From positions 62,001-126,000 of the forward strand of contig CAZPRY010000005.1 of NCBI GenBank assembly GCA_964589175.1: 64,000 nucleotides of DNA. The letters are read 5' to 3'. The translations under genes and the position numbers were made by a program. Positions within the stretch are counted from its first letter, which is position 1. The number at the start of each line of letters is the position of its first letter. Of the stretch, positions 54,050 to 63,385 are shown in pieces. Origin of the DNA: CAZPRY01 sp964589175. Lineage in GTDB: Bacteria; Fidelibacterota; UBA2242. A model generated the notes under the pieces. It had not been told where the DNA came from. It was given only the letters and a program-made list of their open reading frames with translations, and made no database searches.

Positions 54050-54754
54050 ATGAAAAGTATCGCGATTCTGTTCTTTGTGTTTATCGTTCTGTTATCCAAT
54101 TGTGGAAAGACAGCCAGGCCGGCTGCCGACACGGACTCTAATTCAGCATCGGAGCAGTTAATCCCGGCCCCGGATGAGGGGGATGAAGCCGTCTCGGGAC
54201 CGGATTCATTGATAGTTAGCGAAGAGGATATTTCCGGTGGGGATACGACCCTGATCCGTATGGTCGATCTCACCGGCGATTCCGTGGTCGACACGATCAT
54301 GCTAAACCTGCATCTCTCCAGTTGGAACGAACCGGTCACATGGGAACTCTATATTTTTCATGATTGTGATACACTTTTCAAGGTGATGGCCGATGATTCT
54401 CGGATCGATAGATTTTACGGTGATCCCGAGTTTATGTATCAGTGCGGCAGCTATCTTGAATGTAAAAAGAAATGGTACCTGGAGCAATTAATAGATTTTC
54501 CTGTGGAAAAGTTGGAGCCGGGGAACGAACGCCGGGAATTCTTCTTAACATTCGGCAAGCACTACGCGGAAATGGAGGACAGCGAGTACGGACCTACACA
54601 GGAAGAGGCGTTGGCCAATTGGCAATGGCTGTGTGAGCACTACGCAGACAAACCGATGGTCCATTTCCGGGTTCGTTCCGCTCTTGAATCGAGCACTGCC
54701 TCGATGACATTCCATCCGAAACTGGGTAAGTTCGTGCCTCTTTATCATCCCTAG
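54050..54754 (+). CDS. Putative lipoprotein, tandem paralogue 2
   Basis: 234 residues. The signal sequence ends VLLSNC near residue 18, a plausible lipobox. An acidic spacer follows, then the same domain as paralogue 1: VDLTGDSV, LNLHLSSWNEPVTWEL, GDPEFM, YLECKKKWYLE, YAEMEDSEYGP, EEALANWQWL and HPKLGKFVPLYH. GGAGGGGAA precedes the ATG. The spacer regions have diverged much more than the domain, which suggests selection on the domain. Function unknown. Confidence 0.75.
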   Translation: MKSIAILFFVFIVLLSNCGKTARPAADTDSNSASEQLIPAPDEGDEAVSGPDSLIVSEEDISGGDTTLIRMVDLTGDSVVDTIMLNLHLSSWNEPVTWELYIFHDCDTLFKVMADDSRIDRFYGDPEFMYQCGSYLECKKKWYLEQLIDFPVEKLEPGNERREFFLTFGKHYAEMEDSEYGPTQEEALANWQWLCEHYADKPMVHFRVRSALESSTASMTFHPKLGKFVPLYHP

Positions 54755-54822
54755 AGCAATCGTTGTATTGTATTCTCAGCCCCTACAAGGTTCCGGGCCA
54801 AATTCAATGTTTGATTGCCTAC

Positions 54823-54927
54823 CCCGATCAGGGAAAAGATTTGCCCAACTTTGTGGAAGAGTTCCCCGAACATGGGGAAAGTCTGCCCGACTCAGTGGAT
54901 TTGTCCCCAATCACGGGCGGTTGCCCG
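54823..54927. repeat. Second array of 21-bp phased repeats (CC-N7-GG units)
   Basis: In-frame prolines start units at 54823, 54844, 54865, 54886 and 54907, exactly 21 bp apart; a further proline at 54925 is 18 bp on. The consensus is CCC-(G/A)A-N4-GKGGA, then a variable stretch and YTG. The best unit has CCCC, GAACAT, GGGG as a hairpin. Translated from 54763 it gives the heptad P-x-x-G/V-E/K-x-L/F (LPNFVEEFPEHGESLPDSV). The core, CC-N7-GG every 21 bp, matches the array at 3933-4184, though the sequences differ. The 296-bp region to enolase otherwise holds only the eno upstream sequence. Confidence 0.7.
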
Positions 54928-55050
54928 GCCTTTCGTGGGAATGAACGAATTATCCGCGCCCTTTCATTGACAATATGCCGCGACCTGCCTAAATTCACTG
55001 GTTGTTATGGATAATCATCAGACTAAATAAACGAACAACGGAGGTGTTTC

Positions 55051-56331
55051 TTGAGTACGATTATAGAAGTCCATGCACATGAAATTCTGGATTCACGCGG
55101 CAACCCAACCATAGAGGTCGAGGTTCTGACCGAGAGCGGTTATTACGGAAGAGCCGCAGTGCCGTCCGGCGCATCAACTGGCGAGCATGAGGCCGTCGAA
55201 CTACGCGATGGCGACAAATCACGTTACCTGGGCAAGGGCGTTTTGAAGGCTGTCCAAAATGTGAACGATATCATCGCCCCCGAAATTATCGGCGAAGATG
55301 TTCTGGATCAAGCGTATCTCGATAAAGCCCTGATCGAGATTGACGGTACCCCGAATAAAGCCAAACTCGGCGCGAATGCCACGCTGGGCGTTTCGTTGGC
55401 GGTCGCCAGAGCGGCGGCTGAAGTCGTCGGATTGCCGATGTATCAGTATATCGGCGGTGTTAATGCCCGCGTCCTACCGGTGCCGATGATGAATATACTC
55501 AATGGCGGCAGCCATGCCGACAACAACGTCGATCTGCAGGAATTCATGATTTTCCCTGCCGGTGCAACCAGCTTCCGCGAGGCCCTGCGCATGGGCGTGG
55601 AGACCTTCCACCAGCTGAAATCCGTCCTGAAGAAGAAAGGCCTTAACACGGCCGTGGGCGATGAAGGCGGTTTTGCGCCGAACCTGCGCTCCAATGTCGA
55701 AGCCATCGAAGTGATCCTGGAAGCCGCCGAGAAGACTGGCTATAAGGTTGGCGAAGAGTTGTTCATCACGCTCGATCCGGCCTCTTCCGAGTTTTATAAT
55801 GCGGAAACCAAGATGTACGAATTGAAGTCCGAAAATCGCGCACTGACTTCGCATGAGATGGTCGCTTACTATAAAGATCTGGTCACGAAGTACCCGGTGG
55901 TTTCGATCGAAGACGGTCTGGCCGAAGACGATTGGGACGGCTGGAAATACATGGTCAAAGAGCTGGGCAACCGCATCCAGATCGTCGGTGATGACCTGAC
56001 AGTAACCAACGTGGAACGCCTGTCCCGCGCCATTGAAGAAAAAGCGATCAACTCGATCCTGATCAAACTGAATCAGATCGGGACGCTGACCGAAACGCTG
56101 GAAGCCATTCAGTTGGCGCACCGCAATGGTTTGACGGCTGTCGTTTCGCATCGTTCGGGTGAAACCGAAGACACGACGATTGCCGATCTCTCCGTGGCGC
56201 TCAATACCGGGCAGATTAAGACCGGTTCCGGCTGCCGCACCGACCGCGTTTGTAAATACAACCAGTTGCTCAGAATCGAAGACGAACTGGGCGACGAATC
56301 CATTTTCTGGGGTCTTAAAGCGCTGAAATGA
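55051..56331 (+). CDS. eno: Enolase
   Basis: 426 residues; converts 2-phosphoglycerate to phosphoenolpyruvate. The TTG start at 55051 is supported by a strong GGAGGT five bases upstream and by the family N-terminus. It opens STIIEVHAHEILDSRGNPTIEVEV. Active-site landmarks are GGSHADNNVDLQEFMI, GDEGGFAP, SIEDGLAEDDW, GDDLTVTN, LIKLNQIGTLTETL and SHRSGETEDTTIADL. Its stop overlaps the next ATG (ATGA), so it leads the cell-division gene. Confidence 0.97.
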   Translation: MSTIIEVHAHEILDSRGNPTIEVEVLTESGYYGRAAVPSGASTGEHEAVELRDGDKSRYLGKGVLKAVQNVNDIIAPEIIGEDVLDQAYLDKALIEIDGTPNKAKLGANATLGVSLAVARAAAEVVGLPMYQYIGGVNARVLPVPMMNILNGGSHADNNVDLQEFMIFPAGATSFREALRMGVETFHQLKSVLKKKGLNTAVGDEGGFAPNLRSNVEAIEVILEAAEKTGYKVGEELFITLDPASSEFYNAETKMYELKSENRALTSHEMVAYYKDLVTKYPVVSIEDGLAEDDWDGWKYMVKELGNRIQIVGDDLTVTNVERLSRAIEEKAINSILIKLNQIGTLTETLEAIQLAHRNGLTAVVSHRSGETEDTTIADLSVALNTGQIKTGSGCRTDRVCKYNQLLRIEDELGDESIFWGLKALK

Positions 56332-56660
56332 AAAAATCCGATCCTCAACGCCGGCGCAAGCTACCTGCGGAAGGCATCCAGCGTCTCTACTGGCTGCTTG
56401 GAGGCCTCTTTCTGACAATCATTTTCGTCGTGGTGATCGTGATTGGTGATTATGGTCTTTACCAGATTTACCAGCTGCACCGCGAGGAAAAAGGCCTCAA
56501 CAGGCATATTGCTGAAATGCGGGTAGAGCAGGATTCGCTCTATGCGGAAGTCGCCCGCCTTGAGTCGGATATCAAGCATATCGAAAAACTGGCCCGGGAA
56601 AAATACCGCATGGCCGAACCGGGCGAAAAGGTTTTTCGCGTCATCGAAAGAAATCCGTAG
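56328..56660 (+). CDS. ftsB: Septum formation initiator (FtsB/DivIC family)
   Basis: 110 residues. A 25-residue basic cytoplasmic tail precedes one transmembrane helix (GGLFLTIIFVVVIVIG) and a periplasmic coiled coil (LHREEKGLNRHIAEMRVEQDSLYAEVARLESDIKHIEKLAREKY), followed by the MAEPGEKVFRV motif that is characteristic of the family. It bridges FtsQ and FtsL homologues in the divisome. Coupled to eno by a 4-bp overlap, an arrangement also known in E. coli (eno is near ftsB there). Confidence 0.88.
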   Translation: MKKSDPQRRRKLPAEGIQRLYWLLGGLFLTIIFVVVIVIGDYGLYQIYQLHREEKGLNRHIAEMRVEQDSLYAEVARLESDIKHIEKLAREKYRMAEPGEKVFRVIERNP

Positions 56661-56666
56661 CTTATT

Positions 56667-56706
56667 CCCTGCTTCGATCCGGTGTTTTGATCGGGTCGAA
56701 GCGGGG
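56667..56706 (+). terminator. Long hairpin after the eno-ftsB pair
   Basis: Left arm CCCTGCTTCGATCCG (56667-56681) pairs with CGGGTCGAAGCGGGG (56692-56706); the only two mismatches are T opposite G, which pair in RNA, so the stem is 15 bp with a 10-base loop. It starts 6 bp after the ftsB stop. No T-tract follows, so it is either a protective 3'-end hairpin or a Rho-assisted terminator. Confidence 0.5.
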
Positions 56707-56920
56707 ATCAAATATGTTCACGAAGATGGCGATTTGACATTCTCGATTCGTTTAATGCCTGTTTCTTCGGTTTTAATTACCGGCTGAGGGTGAATTTTCA
56801 GGCCGGTACCTTCGTTCGGTTCCGGAAATTTCTGTGGATGGTTTGAGAGTTCCCGAGTGGACTCGTCGCATCGGTTACGCGCAACGCAACAACGTTTTTA
56901 AAAAAACAGCAGGTTTCGCC

Positions 56921-57715
56921 GTGAAAAGAATCGCGGTTTTCACGCTGATTGCGATTTCAAATGCCTTCGGGGCGTTTGAAGTCGAGACGGTCAATCCGAA
57001 CCTGGTGGGCCGGGCCGGGATCTGTTCCCTGCATTCCGCCTCCTCGAATCCGGCCGCATTTTTGGAATCGGGCGGCTTTACGGTTCGGGCCGATTACTCC
57101 AACCTATTCGGCATTAAGGAACTCCACTGCTGGGATCTGATCTCAATCTGGAACCGCACCGAGCGGATGTGCCTTTCGGCCTCCGTGCGTTCTCTGGGTA
57201 ACGCCCTCTACCAGGAAAATAACTACGCGCTCGGATATGGCCGCCGGCTGATCCCGGCCATTTCGGCGGGCATCATGCTGCGCTATTATCAGGTGCATAT
57301 TAGCGGCTATGACGGGTTGGGAACCTACGGCATTTCGCTGGGCGCTAAATTTTACGTCAATGCCGGATTGCGCTTCAGCCTGCTACTCCAGAATTTGAAT
57401 GGCGTATGGGAAGAACGGACGGCCGATATTCTGCCGGAGACGATGGCGGTCGGTTGCCAGTGGTTTCCGGTAAAGCGCCTCGAGGTGGACGCCGAACTGT
57501 TCAAGGACACGCTCTACCCGTTCAGCAGCCGGCTGGCGCTGGCTGTCGATCTTCTGCGTAATCTCCAGGCCTTGCTCGGAGTGCAGTTGCGGCCGGACCG
57601 CTTCGCCTGCGGCCTGCGTTGTTCGTGGAAACACCTGCAATTCGACGCAGCCCTGCTCAACCACAGCGCTCTTCCCGCCACACTTTATCTCGGATGTTGT
57701 TTCCAAAAACCATAA
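56921..57715 (+). CDS. Outer-membrane barrel protein (PorV/PorQ-like)
   Basis: 264 residues from a GTG at 56921, chosen because a signal peptide begins there (KRIAVFTLIAISNAFG) with AGCAGG upstream; the open frame extends to 56834. NPNLVGRAGICSLHSASSNPAAFLESG resembles the N-terminal region of PorV/FadL-like barrels, in which NPA sits in the first strands. The rest alternates strands and turns and ends TLYLGCCF. Its last 22 bases overlap the next gene. Probably an outer-membrane protein; the type IX link is inference. Confidence 0.65.
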   Translation: MKRIAVFTLIAISNAFGAFEVETVNPNLVGRAGICSLHSASSNPAAFLESGGFTVRADYSNLFGIKELHCWDLISIWNRTERMCLSASVRSLGNALYQENNYALGYGRRLIPAISAGIMLRYYQVHISGYDGLGTYGISLGAKFYVNAGLRFSLLLQNLNGVWEERTADILPETMAVGCQWFPVKRLEVDAELFKDTLYPFSSRLALAVDLLRNLQALLGVQLRPDRFACGLRCSWKHLQFDAALLNHSALPATLYLGCCFQKP

Positions 57716-59559
57716 AAGCCATTGCTCTATCTTTGTTGCTGGGCCGGCTTGCTTTTCCGCTCAACGGGCAGATGTCCGTCGAGGAGTTGCTGGCGGAAGG
57801 TTACCTGGAATGTGAGGAAGAGAGTATCGAGGAGTTCCGCGAATACCTCGATGCTTTCCTGGAAAATCCCGTCAATTGGAACAGTTGCGGCGCGGATGAT
57901 CTTCTCGATTTGCCCTTGCCGCCGGAATTAAAAGTCGATCTGATCCGGTTGAAAAGGCGCAATTTGCGCTATGCTGATTGGGAGTCGTTTCAGCGCGATT
58001 TGTCTTTTACGACGGAACAGATGGGGGTGATCCGCCTGTTTATCTCTCTCGAAAACCGGGGAATCACATCCCTGAACTGGGTTAACTACGTCGCATTAAA
58101 GAGGAACGGTGCATCCCGGGATATCGGCCGGAACATGTCACGCCTGCGGATGCGGACCTTGAGCGGCTGCTACGCCGGGCTGGTTGTCGAACGCGATGAG
58201 AACGAAATTCACATTTGCGATTATGGCAATGTCACTTTCCGTAGTCCTCTGATTGGAAAACGATTGGATCTGACGGCAGGCGCCTACCGGCTGCAGTGGG
58301 GGCAGGGGCTGCTCTTCTCGGCCAGCCTGATGGGCAGCAAAAGCAGCGACGCTTTGCGCAATCTTCAGCCGCGCCGGGACAGGATCACGAATTATTCCGG
58401 CACCGATGAAAACCGTTTTCTGTTCGGCGCCGCTCTGAATCTGCGGGTCAAAGAGTGGGAAGTCCGGCCGTTTTACTCACGCCACCGCCTGGATGCCGAA
58501 TTCGAGGAAGACGGCACGGCGCGGTTGATTTCCAGCGGGATTCACGCTTCCGATACGCAACTTCAGCACAAAAATGCTCTACGCGAGCAGATGCTCGGTG
58601 CGGCGCTTGTCAAAACCGTCAATCGCGGCAGTTTCGGTGTGCTGCTGTTTCAGGCGGCCTACGATGCCCCGCTGACGTATATTAACGGGCGGAATCGATA
58701 CGGCGGCCTCTCGGTTATGCATAACTTTACAATAAGTGAGTTATCGCTTAGCGGGGAACTGGCCTGCCTGGGCGGAGCCCGCTGGGGTGTTGTCCAGTCC
58801 ATTCGATTGAATCTGGGGAATGCGCAGCTCGGGATCGGCGGCCGTTATATTTCCCCCTCTTTCTTTGCACCGTTTGGATCGCCCTTGCGCAAATACGCCG
58901 GTTTCCCGCGCAACGAGAAGGGACTCTACGCCGGGATGCAATTGCGTTTGGGCCGGGGCTGGTCGCTGTCCGGCTACGCGGATCTTTTCAGCCGGATCGA
59001 ATCGGATGAAGTCGGCGAGCCTCCGGCGCAGGGGAACGAGGTGCTGGTGGGATTGCGGAAAAATTTCGGAAAAGGCACGCAGTGTTCGATCCGGATCAAA
59101 CGCTGTGCGAATGAATCGTCCGGCTCTGCGGAACGGTTTCAGCCGTCTCATGCCCTTTCCGCGAACGGGCGAACCCGGTTGACGAAAAACCTGCGCCTCA
59201 ACGGCCGCCTCGGCTATAGTTGGCGGGAAATCGGCAGGGTTTATTCGGAAGGTCTGGGTTTCAGTGGTTATGCCGATATCGATATCACGTCGCAAAACCG
59301 CCTGACGCTGGGCTGTTCTCACTTCTACACCGATACTTTCGAAGATCGGGTTTACATCTACGAACCGGGAATTCCCCTGCGTTTCGGGATTGCCATGTTC
59401 AACGGCACGGGTTATCACTTTTTTATGGTGGACGTCTGGCGGCTTGCCGAGGGTTTCGAACTGGCTCTGGCCGTGAAAATGATGAAAAGCCGGACGCCGG
59501 ACGACCATTTCTGGAACAAAAATAACAGTCTTGAATTTCAGTTGATTGTTGATTTATGA
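57694..59559 (+). CDS. Helix-hairpin-helix plus outer-membrane barrel protein
   Basis: 621 residues from the ATG at 57694; earlier starts would lie deep inside the preceding gene. A signal peptide covers about residues 1-24. Residues of about 35-110 carry two helix-hairpin-helix-like units (NSCGADDLLDLPLPPELKVDLIRLKRR and the following YADWESFQRDL). The remaining 500 residues are amphipathic strands typical of a large barrel (YRLQWGQGLLFSASLMGSKSSDALR and so on), ending NSLEFQLIVDL. A DNA-binding-type HhH in front of an outer-membrane barrel is known in Bacteroidota proteins of unknown function. Confidence 0.75.
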   Translation: MLFPKTIKAIALSLLLGRLAFPLNGQMSVEELLAEGYLECEEESIEEFREYLDAFLENPVNWNSCGADDLLDLPLPPELKVDLIRLKRRNLRYADWESFQRDLSFTTEQMGVIRLFISLENRGITSLNWVNYVALKRNGASRDIGRNMSRLRMRTLSGCYAGLVVERDENEIHICDYGNVTFRSPLIGKRLDLTAGAYRLQWGQGLLFSASLMGSKSSDALRNLQPRRDRITNYSGTDENRFLFGAALNLRVKEWEVRPFYSRHRLDAEFEEDGTARLISSGIHASDTQLQHKNALREQMLGAALVKTVNRGSFGVLLFQAAYDAPLTYINGRNRYGGLSVMHNFTISELSLSGELACLGGARWGVVQSIRLNLGNAQLGIGGRYISPSFFAPFGSPLRKYAGFPRNEKGLYAGMQLRLGRGWSLSGYADLFSRIESDEVGEPPAQGNEVLVGLRKNFGKGTQCSIRIKRCANESSGSAERFQPSHALSANGRTRLTKNLRLNGRLGYSWREIGRVYSEGLGFSGYADIDITSQNRLTLGCSHFYTDTFEDRVYIYEPGIPLRFGIAMFNGTGYHFFMVDVWRLAEGFELALAVKMMKSRTPDDHFWNKNNSLEFQLIVDL

Positions 59560-59589
59560 AGCCCGTATGCGTAATTTCCCGACGATTTT

Positions 59590-61152
59590 ATGAAAGTCAA
59601 TTATTTTTTTACACTAATTCTGATTTCTATTTCCACTCAGGTTGGTTTCGCCAGAGGTCTGCTGATCGAAGCGCCCAAGCCCGAACAGGCCCGGGGTGTC
59701 TACCCATTGGTTTACATTGCGGAAACGCCGTATGTTTCCGTGAATGAGATTGCAGAGGCTTACGGCATTCGAACCTATTTTCGCAAAGAGACCGGCAAAC
59801 TGGTTCTCTATTTCGACAAGGAAAAAATCAAAGTCTCCGCTACCAGTTGTTACGTAATGGTTGGAAACGGTGTGCAGCACATGCCGCAGCCGTCGCTTCT
59901 GATTGGCGAGCAAATCTATGTACCGGTTTATCCCTTCATGGAGATCCTGAAAAACACGGTTTTTGCGAATCTGCGCTTTTATATCGTCGACGCCGGCCAA
60001 GAATATGTCGCCGTTGCACCGGGCGAGGGCCAGGCAGTTTCCGCCGGGCAAATCCAGCCGGAAAGGCAGGGTGATTTCAGTGTTACCGGTATCGAATACG
60101 AGGAACGAAAAAACGGTCTTCTGGTCAAATTAAGCACCAGCAAACCGTTTGTCGATTCCGACTTTTCGACCTTCTTCAAAGATCAGGGCTGGTTCTATCT
60201 GACAATTAACGGCGGCCTCTGCGATTCGCTCTTGATTTCCAGCTACGATCCGACTGAATCGCTTTCGCTGGTCAAGGCCATCAATTCGGAAAACGCGGTT
60301 CAGTTGTCGTTCAAGACTAAAAAAGAATTTAAGTCTGCCGAAATCCACTATGATTTACGCAACAAGCAGGTTCTGCTGTCTTTTTTTACGCCGTTGAGCC
60401 GCGATATCATGCAGAAAATCGAAGAGGCCAAGACGGTCTGGCTGGTCGATACCATCGTGTTGGATGCGGGACATGGCGGTCAGGATTCGGGGACGCCGGG
60501 GCACTGGGGCAATCCGCATGAGAAAGACATTGTGCTGGATGTAACCTTGCGGCTGGGAGAATTGCTCGAAAAGCACGGCGGCATCAAGGTGGTCTACACA
60601 CGTAAGACGGATGAATTTATTCCCTTGTGGAAGAGGCCCGAAATCGCCAACAAGGCTAACGGTAAATTGTTCATCAGCATCCATGCCAACGGGGTTGAAA
60701 ACCCGAATGCGCACGGCTTCGAACTCTATATGCTTGGGCAGGGGCGCACCGAGGATGCCATCAAGGCGGCCGAAAAGGAAAATGCCGTGATTCAACTCGA
60801 GAGCGCCGACGACAAGCGCAAGTATGAAGGCTACAATGATATCGCTAACATTCTGGCCAATATGGTCCATTCGGTGAATATGGGGGACAGCGAGCGTCTG
60901 GCGGGACTGATTTCGAAGAGAGTCAGCGACAACGTACCGCAGCACAACCGGGGTGTGAAACAGGATGTCTTCTACGTTCTGGTCGGGGCGGATATGCCCA
61001 AAGTCCTGATTGAGTTGGGTTTCAATTCGAATCGCAATGAGGCCAAATTGCTCAACTCCAAGAAGCATCGTCAGCTGTTGGCCGAAACCCTCTATGAAAG
61101 CATCATTGAATTTAAGGAGATCTGTGATAAATCCGTCACCAGGGGTTACTAA
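59590..61152 (+). CDS. N-acetylmuramoyl-L-alanine amidase (Amidase_3)
   Basis: 520 residues, secreted (signal at about 1-23). A copper-amine-oxidase-N-like domain (about 35-140) and an AMIN-like beta domain (about 155-275) precede the zinc amidase. Catalytic motifs are VLDAGHGGQDSG, HEKDIVLDVTLRL, LFISIHANG and VLIELGFNSNRNEA. It cleaves peptide stems from peptidoglycan, usually at division. A 45-residue insertion follows GFELYMLGQGRTEDA, as in many FCB homologues. It is near ftsB and murI, in keeping with a cell-wall gene group. Confidence 0.92.
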   Translation: MKVNYFFTLILISISTQVGFARGLLIEAPKPEQARGVYPLVYIAETPYVSVNEIAEAYGIRTYFRKETGKLVLYFDKEKIKVSATSCYVMVGNGVQHMPQPSLLIGEQIYVPVYPFMEILKNTVFANLRFYIVDAGQEYVAVAPGEGQAVSAGQIQPERQGDFSVTGIEYEERKNGLLVKLSTSKPFVDSDFSTFFKDQGWFYLTINGGLCDSLLISSYDPTESLSLVKAINSENAVQLSFKTKKEFKSAEIHYDLRNKQVLLSFFTPLSRDIMQKIEEAKTVWLVDTIVLDAGHGGQDSGTPGHWGNPHEKDIVLDVTLRLGELLEKHGGIKVVYTRKTDEFIPLWKRPEIANKANGKLFISIHANGVENPNAHGFELYMLGQGRTEDAIKAAEKENAVIQLESADDKRKYEGYNDIANILANMVHSVNMGDSERLAGLISKRVSDNVPQHNRGVKQDVFYVLVGADMPKVLIELGFNSNRNEAKLLNSKKHRQLLAETLYESIIEFKEICDKSVTRGY

Positions 61153-61984
61153 AACTCCGCAAACAAACGACATCAGCGAACTTCCCATCGGAGTCTTTGA
61201 TTCCGGTCTGGGCGGTTTGACGGTTGTAAAACAACTCTTTAAAAGATTACCGCATGAATCCATCATTTATTTCGGGGACACGGCGCGGGTTCCGTACGGC
61301 TCTAAAAGCGTCGAAACCGTGCAAAGGTTCTCTTTGCAAATCGCTCGTTTTCTGGAGAAGCAGGGAATCAAACTGCTGGTTGTGGCTTGTAACACGGCCT
61401 CGAGCGTGGCTATCGATTTTTTACGGGAAAGGATTTCGATACCGGTCATCGGGGTGATCGAACCCGGCGCCCGAGCGGCCTTGAAAGTGAGTTCCGGAAA
61501 AGAGATCGGCGTGATCGGAACGACCGCGACCATCGCTGCCGGGCGCTATGAAATGTATCTGCGGCAGATGGACCCCGCGGTTCGGATCGACAAGGCGGCC
61601 TGCCCGCTGCTCGTGCCGCTGGTGGAAGAGGGCTGGATCGATACCGAGGTTACCGAACTGGTGGTTCGTCAATACCTGGCGCCGCTTTTGGAACGCAAAA
61701 TCGACACCCTGATTCTGGGATGCACGCATTATCCGCTGATAAAAACAGTCATCGCCCGGGTTGTCGGCGATCAAACCCGGATCGTGGATACGTCGGTTGA
61801 GACGGCGGCCGTGGTAAATGATTTATTGCAAGCCCGGGGCCTGGCCGCCCGGAGCGAGCAACCCGCGCAGCATCGTTTTTTCGTCAGCGATTTTCCTCAA
61901 AAATTCGAAGAGATCGCCCACCGGTTCCTGGGGGAAGCACTGCCCAATGTGGAGCGTGCCAATCTCGATGATCTGAATCCATGA
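61124..61984 (+). CDS. murI: Glutamate racemase
   Basis: 286 residues if the GTG at 61124 is used; it has AAGGAG 4 bases upstream, and earlier starts only add sequence inside the amidase gene. It makes D-glutamate for peptidoglycan. Motifs are IGVFDSGLGGLTVVKQL, FGDTARVPYGSKS, VACNTASS (first catalytic cysteine) and LGCTHYPLI (second). It overlaps the amidase by 29 bp and folC by 4 bp, so all three are probably co-translated. Confidence 0.94.
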   Translation: MINPSPGVTKTPQTNDISELPIGVFDSGLGGLTVVKQLFKRLPHESIIYFGDTARVPYGSKSVETVQRFSLQIARFLEKQGIKLLVVACNTASSVAIDFLRERISIPVIGVIEPGARAALKVSSGKEIGVIGTTATIAAGRYEMYLRQMDPAVRIDKAACPLLVPLVEEGWIDTEVTELVVRQYLAPLLERKIDTLILGCTHYPLIKTVIARVVGDQTRIVDTSVETAAVVNDLLQARGLAARSEQPAQHRFFVSDFPQKFEEIAHRFLGEALPNVERANLDDLNP

Positions 61985-63282
61985 GCCCTGCACTTCAAGA
62001 TAAATTATCCGGAGAACTCAAGTACCTTTATGCCCTCGACGGCCGCGGGATACGTCCCGGCCTGGAGCGGGTCCGCGTTTTACTGGATGAATTGGACAAT
62101 CCTCAAAACAGTTTTCGAAGCATTCATGTCGCGGGTACGAACGGCAAGGGTTCGACCTGTGCCATAATCGCCTCGGTTCTGCAGAGCGCCGGCTACAAGG
62201 TCGGGCTCTACACCTCGCCGCACCTGCTCCGTTTTAACGAGCGCATTCGCATCGACGGCGAACCGATCAGCGATGAGAGGATCATCGGCTATATCCGTGA
62301 TATGCGCCGGCTGGCGGATCGCATCGATTCCACCTTTTTCGAAACGATTACCGCGATGGCTTTTCGATATTTCCGGGAGGAAGGCGTTGATTTTGCTGTC
62401 CTGGAAACGGGGCTGGGGGGGCGCTGGGATTCCACGAACGTAGTCGTTCCGGAGGTCTCCGTGATTACGCCCATTGGCAAGGACCACGAGGATCGCCTGG
62501 GCAATACACTTGCCAAAATTGCACTGGAGAAGGCCGGGATCGGCAAACCGGGAGTGCCCTGTGTGCTTTCGAAACAGCGGCCCGCGATCCGAGGCGTCCT
62601 GGGCGAAGCACTCCGGGAGCGTGGGGTCCCCGTGATTTATGCTCCCGAGGCATGTACGCTGCACGTGAAGCAGGTCCAACTGGACGGCCAGACGGTCTCT
62701 GCGATCTTGCCGTCGGGAGAATTTCCCGATCTTTTCCTGCCCCTGATCGGCGATCACCAGCTGGTGAATTTGCAGACCGCATTGACGGCGATCGAGCAAT
62801 TGACCGGCGCGCAGATTAGTAAAGACGCCTTACGGCACGGCGTGTGTGCAACGCAGTGGCCGGGGCGTCTGCAACTCTTACGGTGGGAACCCTTGGTGCT
62901 GTACGACGTCGGTCACAACCTGCACGGAATTCGCAGCATTGTGCGCACGGTCAGGGCAATCCGGCCGGGAAAGCCCGTCACCACTGTTCTAGCGCTCAGT
63001 CACAAAAAAAAGATCGATTCCATCGGGAAAGCCCTCCGGCTGCTGGGCGGCAAAATCCACATCAGCGAGATTCCGGATGAGCTGTCCGTGCCGGCGGAAA
63101 AACTGCGCCGGGAATTGCTGAAAGATATGCCTGCGGAACAAATCGTCGTCAATCCGGATTTAACTTCATTATTAACGGAGCTCACTCCTGCTTTGAAAAA
63201 AGAAGATGTTCTGCTGATTCTGGGCAGTCACTATATTGCGCCGGCAATCTCACTGTTCTTTAAAAATTTGTTTGACAAATAA
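61981..63282 (+). CDS. folC: Folylpolyglutamate/dihydrofolate synthase
   Basis: 433 residues. It adds glutamate to folates and/or makes dihydrofolate from dihydropteroate. It has the P-loop VAGTNGKGSTCAI, then GLYTSPHLLRFNERIRIDG, FAVLETGLGGRWDSTNVV and ITPIGKDHEDRLGNT, and a C-terminal Rossmann domain with YDVGHNLHGI. The start overlaps the murI stop (ATGA). Normal length. Confidence 0.94.
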   Translation: MSPALQDKLSGELKYLYALDGRGIRPGLERVRVLLDELDNPQNSFRSIHVAGTNGKGSTCAIIASVLQSAGYKVGLYTSPHLLRFNERIRIDGEPISDERIIGYIRDMRRLADRIDSTFFETITAMAFRYFREEGVDFAVLETGLGGRWDSTNVVVPEVSVITPIGKDHEDRLGNTLAKIALEKAGIGKPGVPCVLSKQRPAIRGVLGEALRERGVPVIYAPEACTLHVKQVQLDGQTVSAILPSGEFPDLFLPLIGDHQLVNLQTALTAIEQLTGAQISKDALRHGVCATQWPGRLQLLRWEPLVLYDVGHNLHGIRSIVRTVRAIRPGKPVTTVLALSHKKKIDSIGKALRLLGGKIHISEIPDELSVPAEKLRRELLKDMPAEQIVVNPDLTSLLTELTPALKKEDVLLILGSHYIAPAISLFFKNLFDK

Positions 63283-63385
63283 TATTTCTTGATATATATT
63301 TAACATCGCATTTGGCAGAAGCCTCATTTTTGACCAGCCATATTAGGAACACTTCATAATAAACCGGGTTAAATAGGATTTCGTG

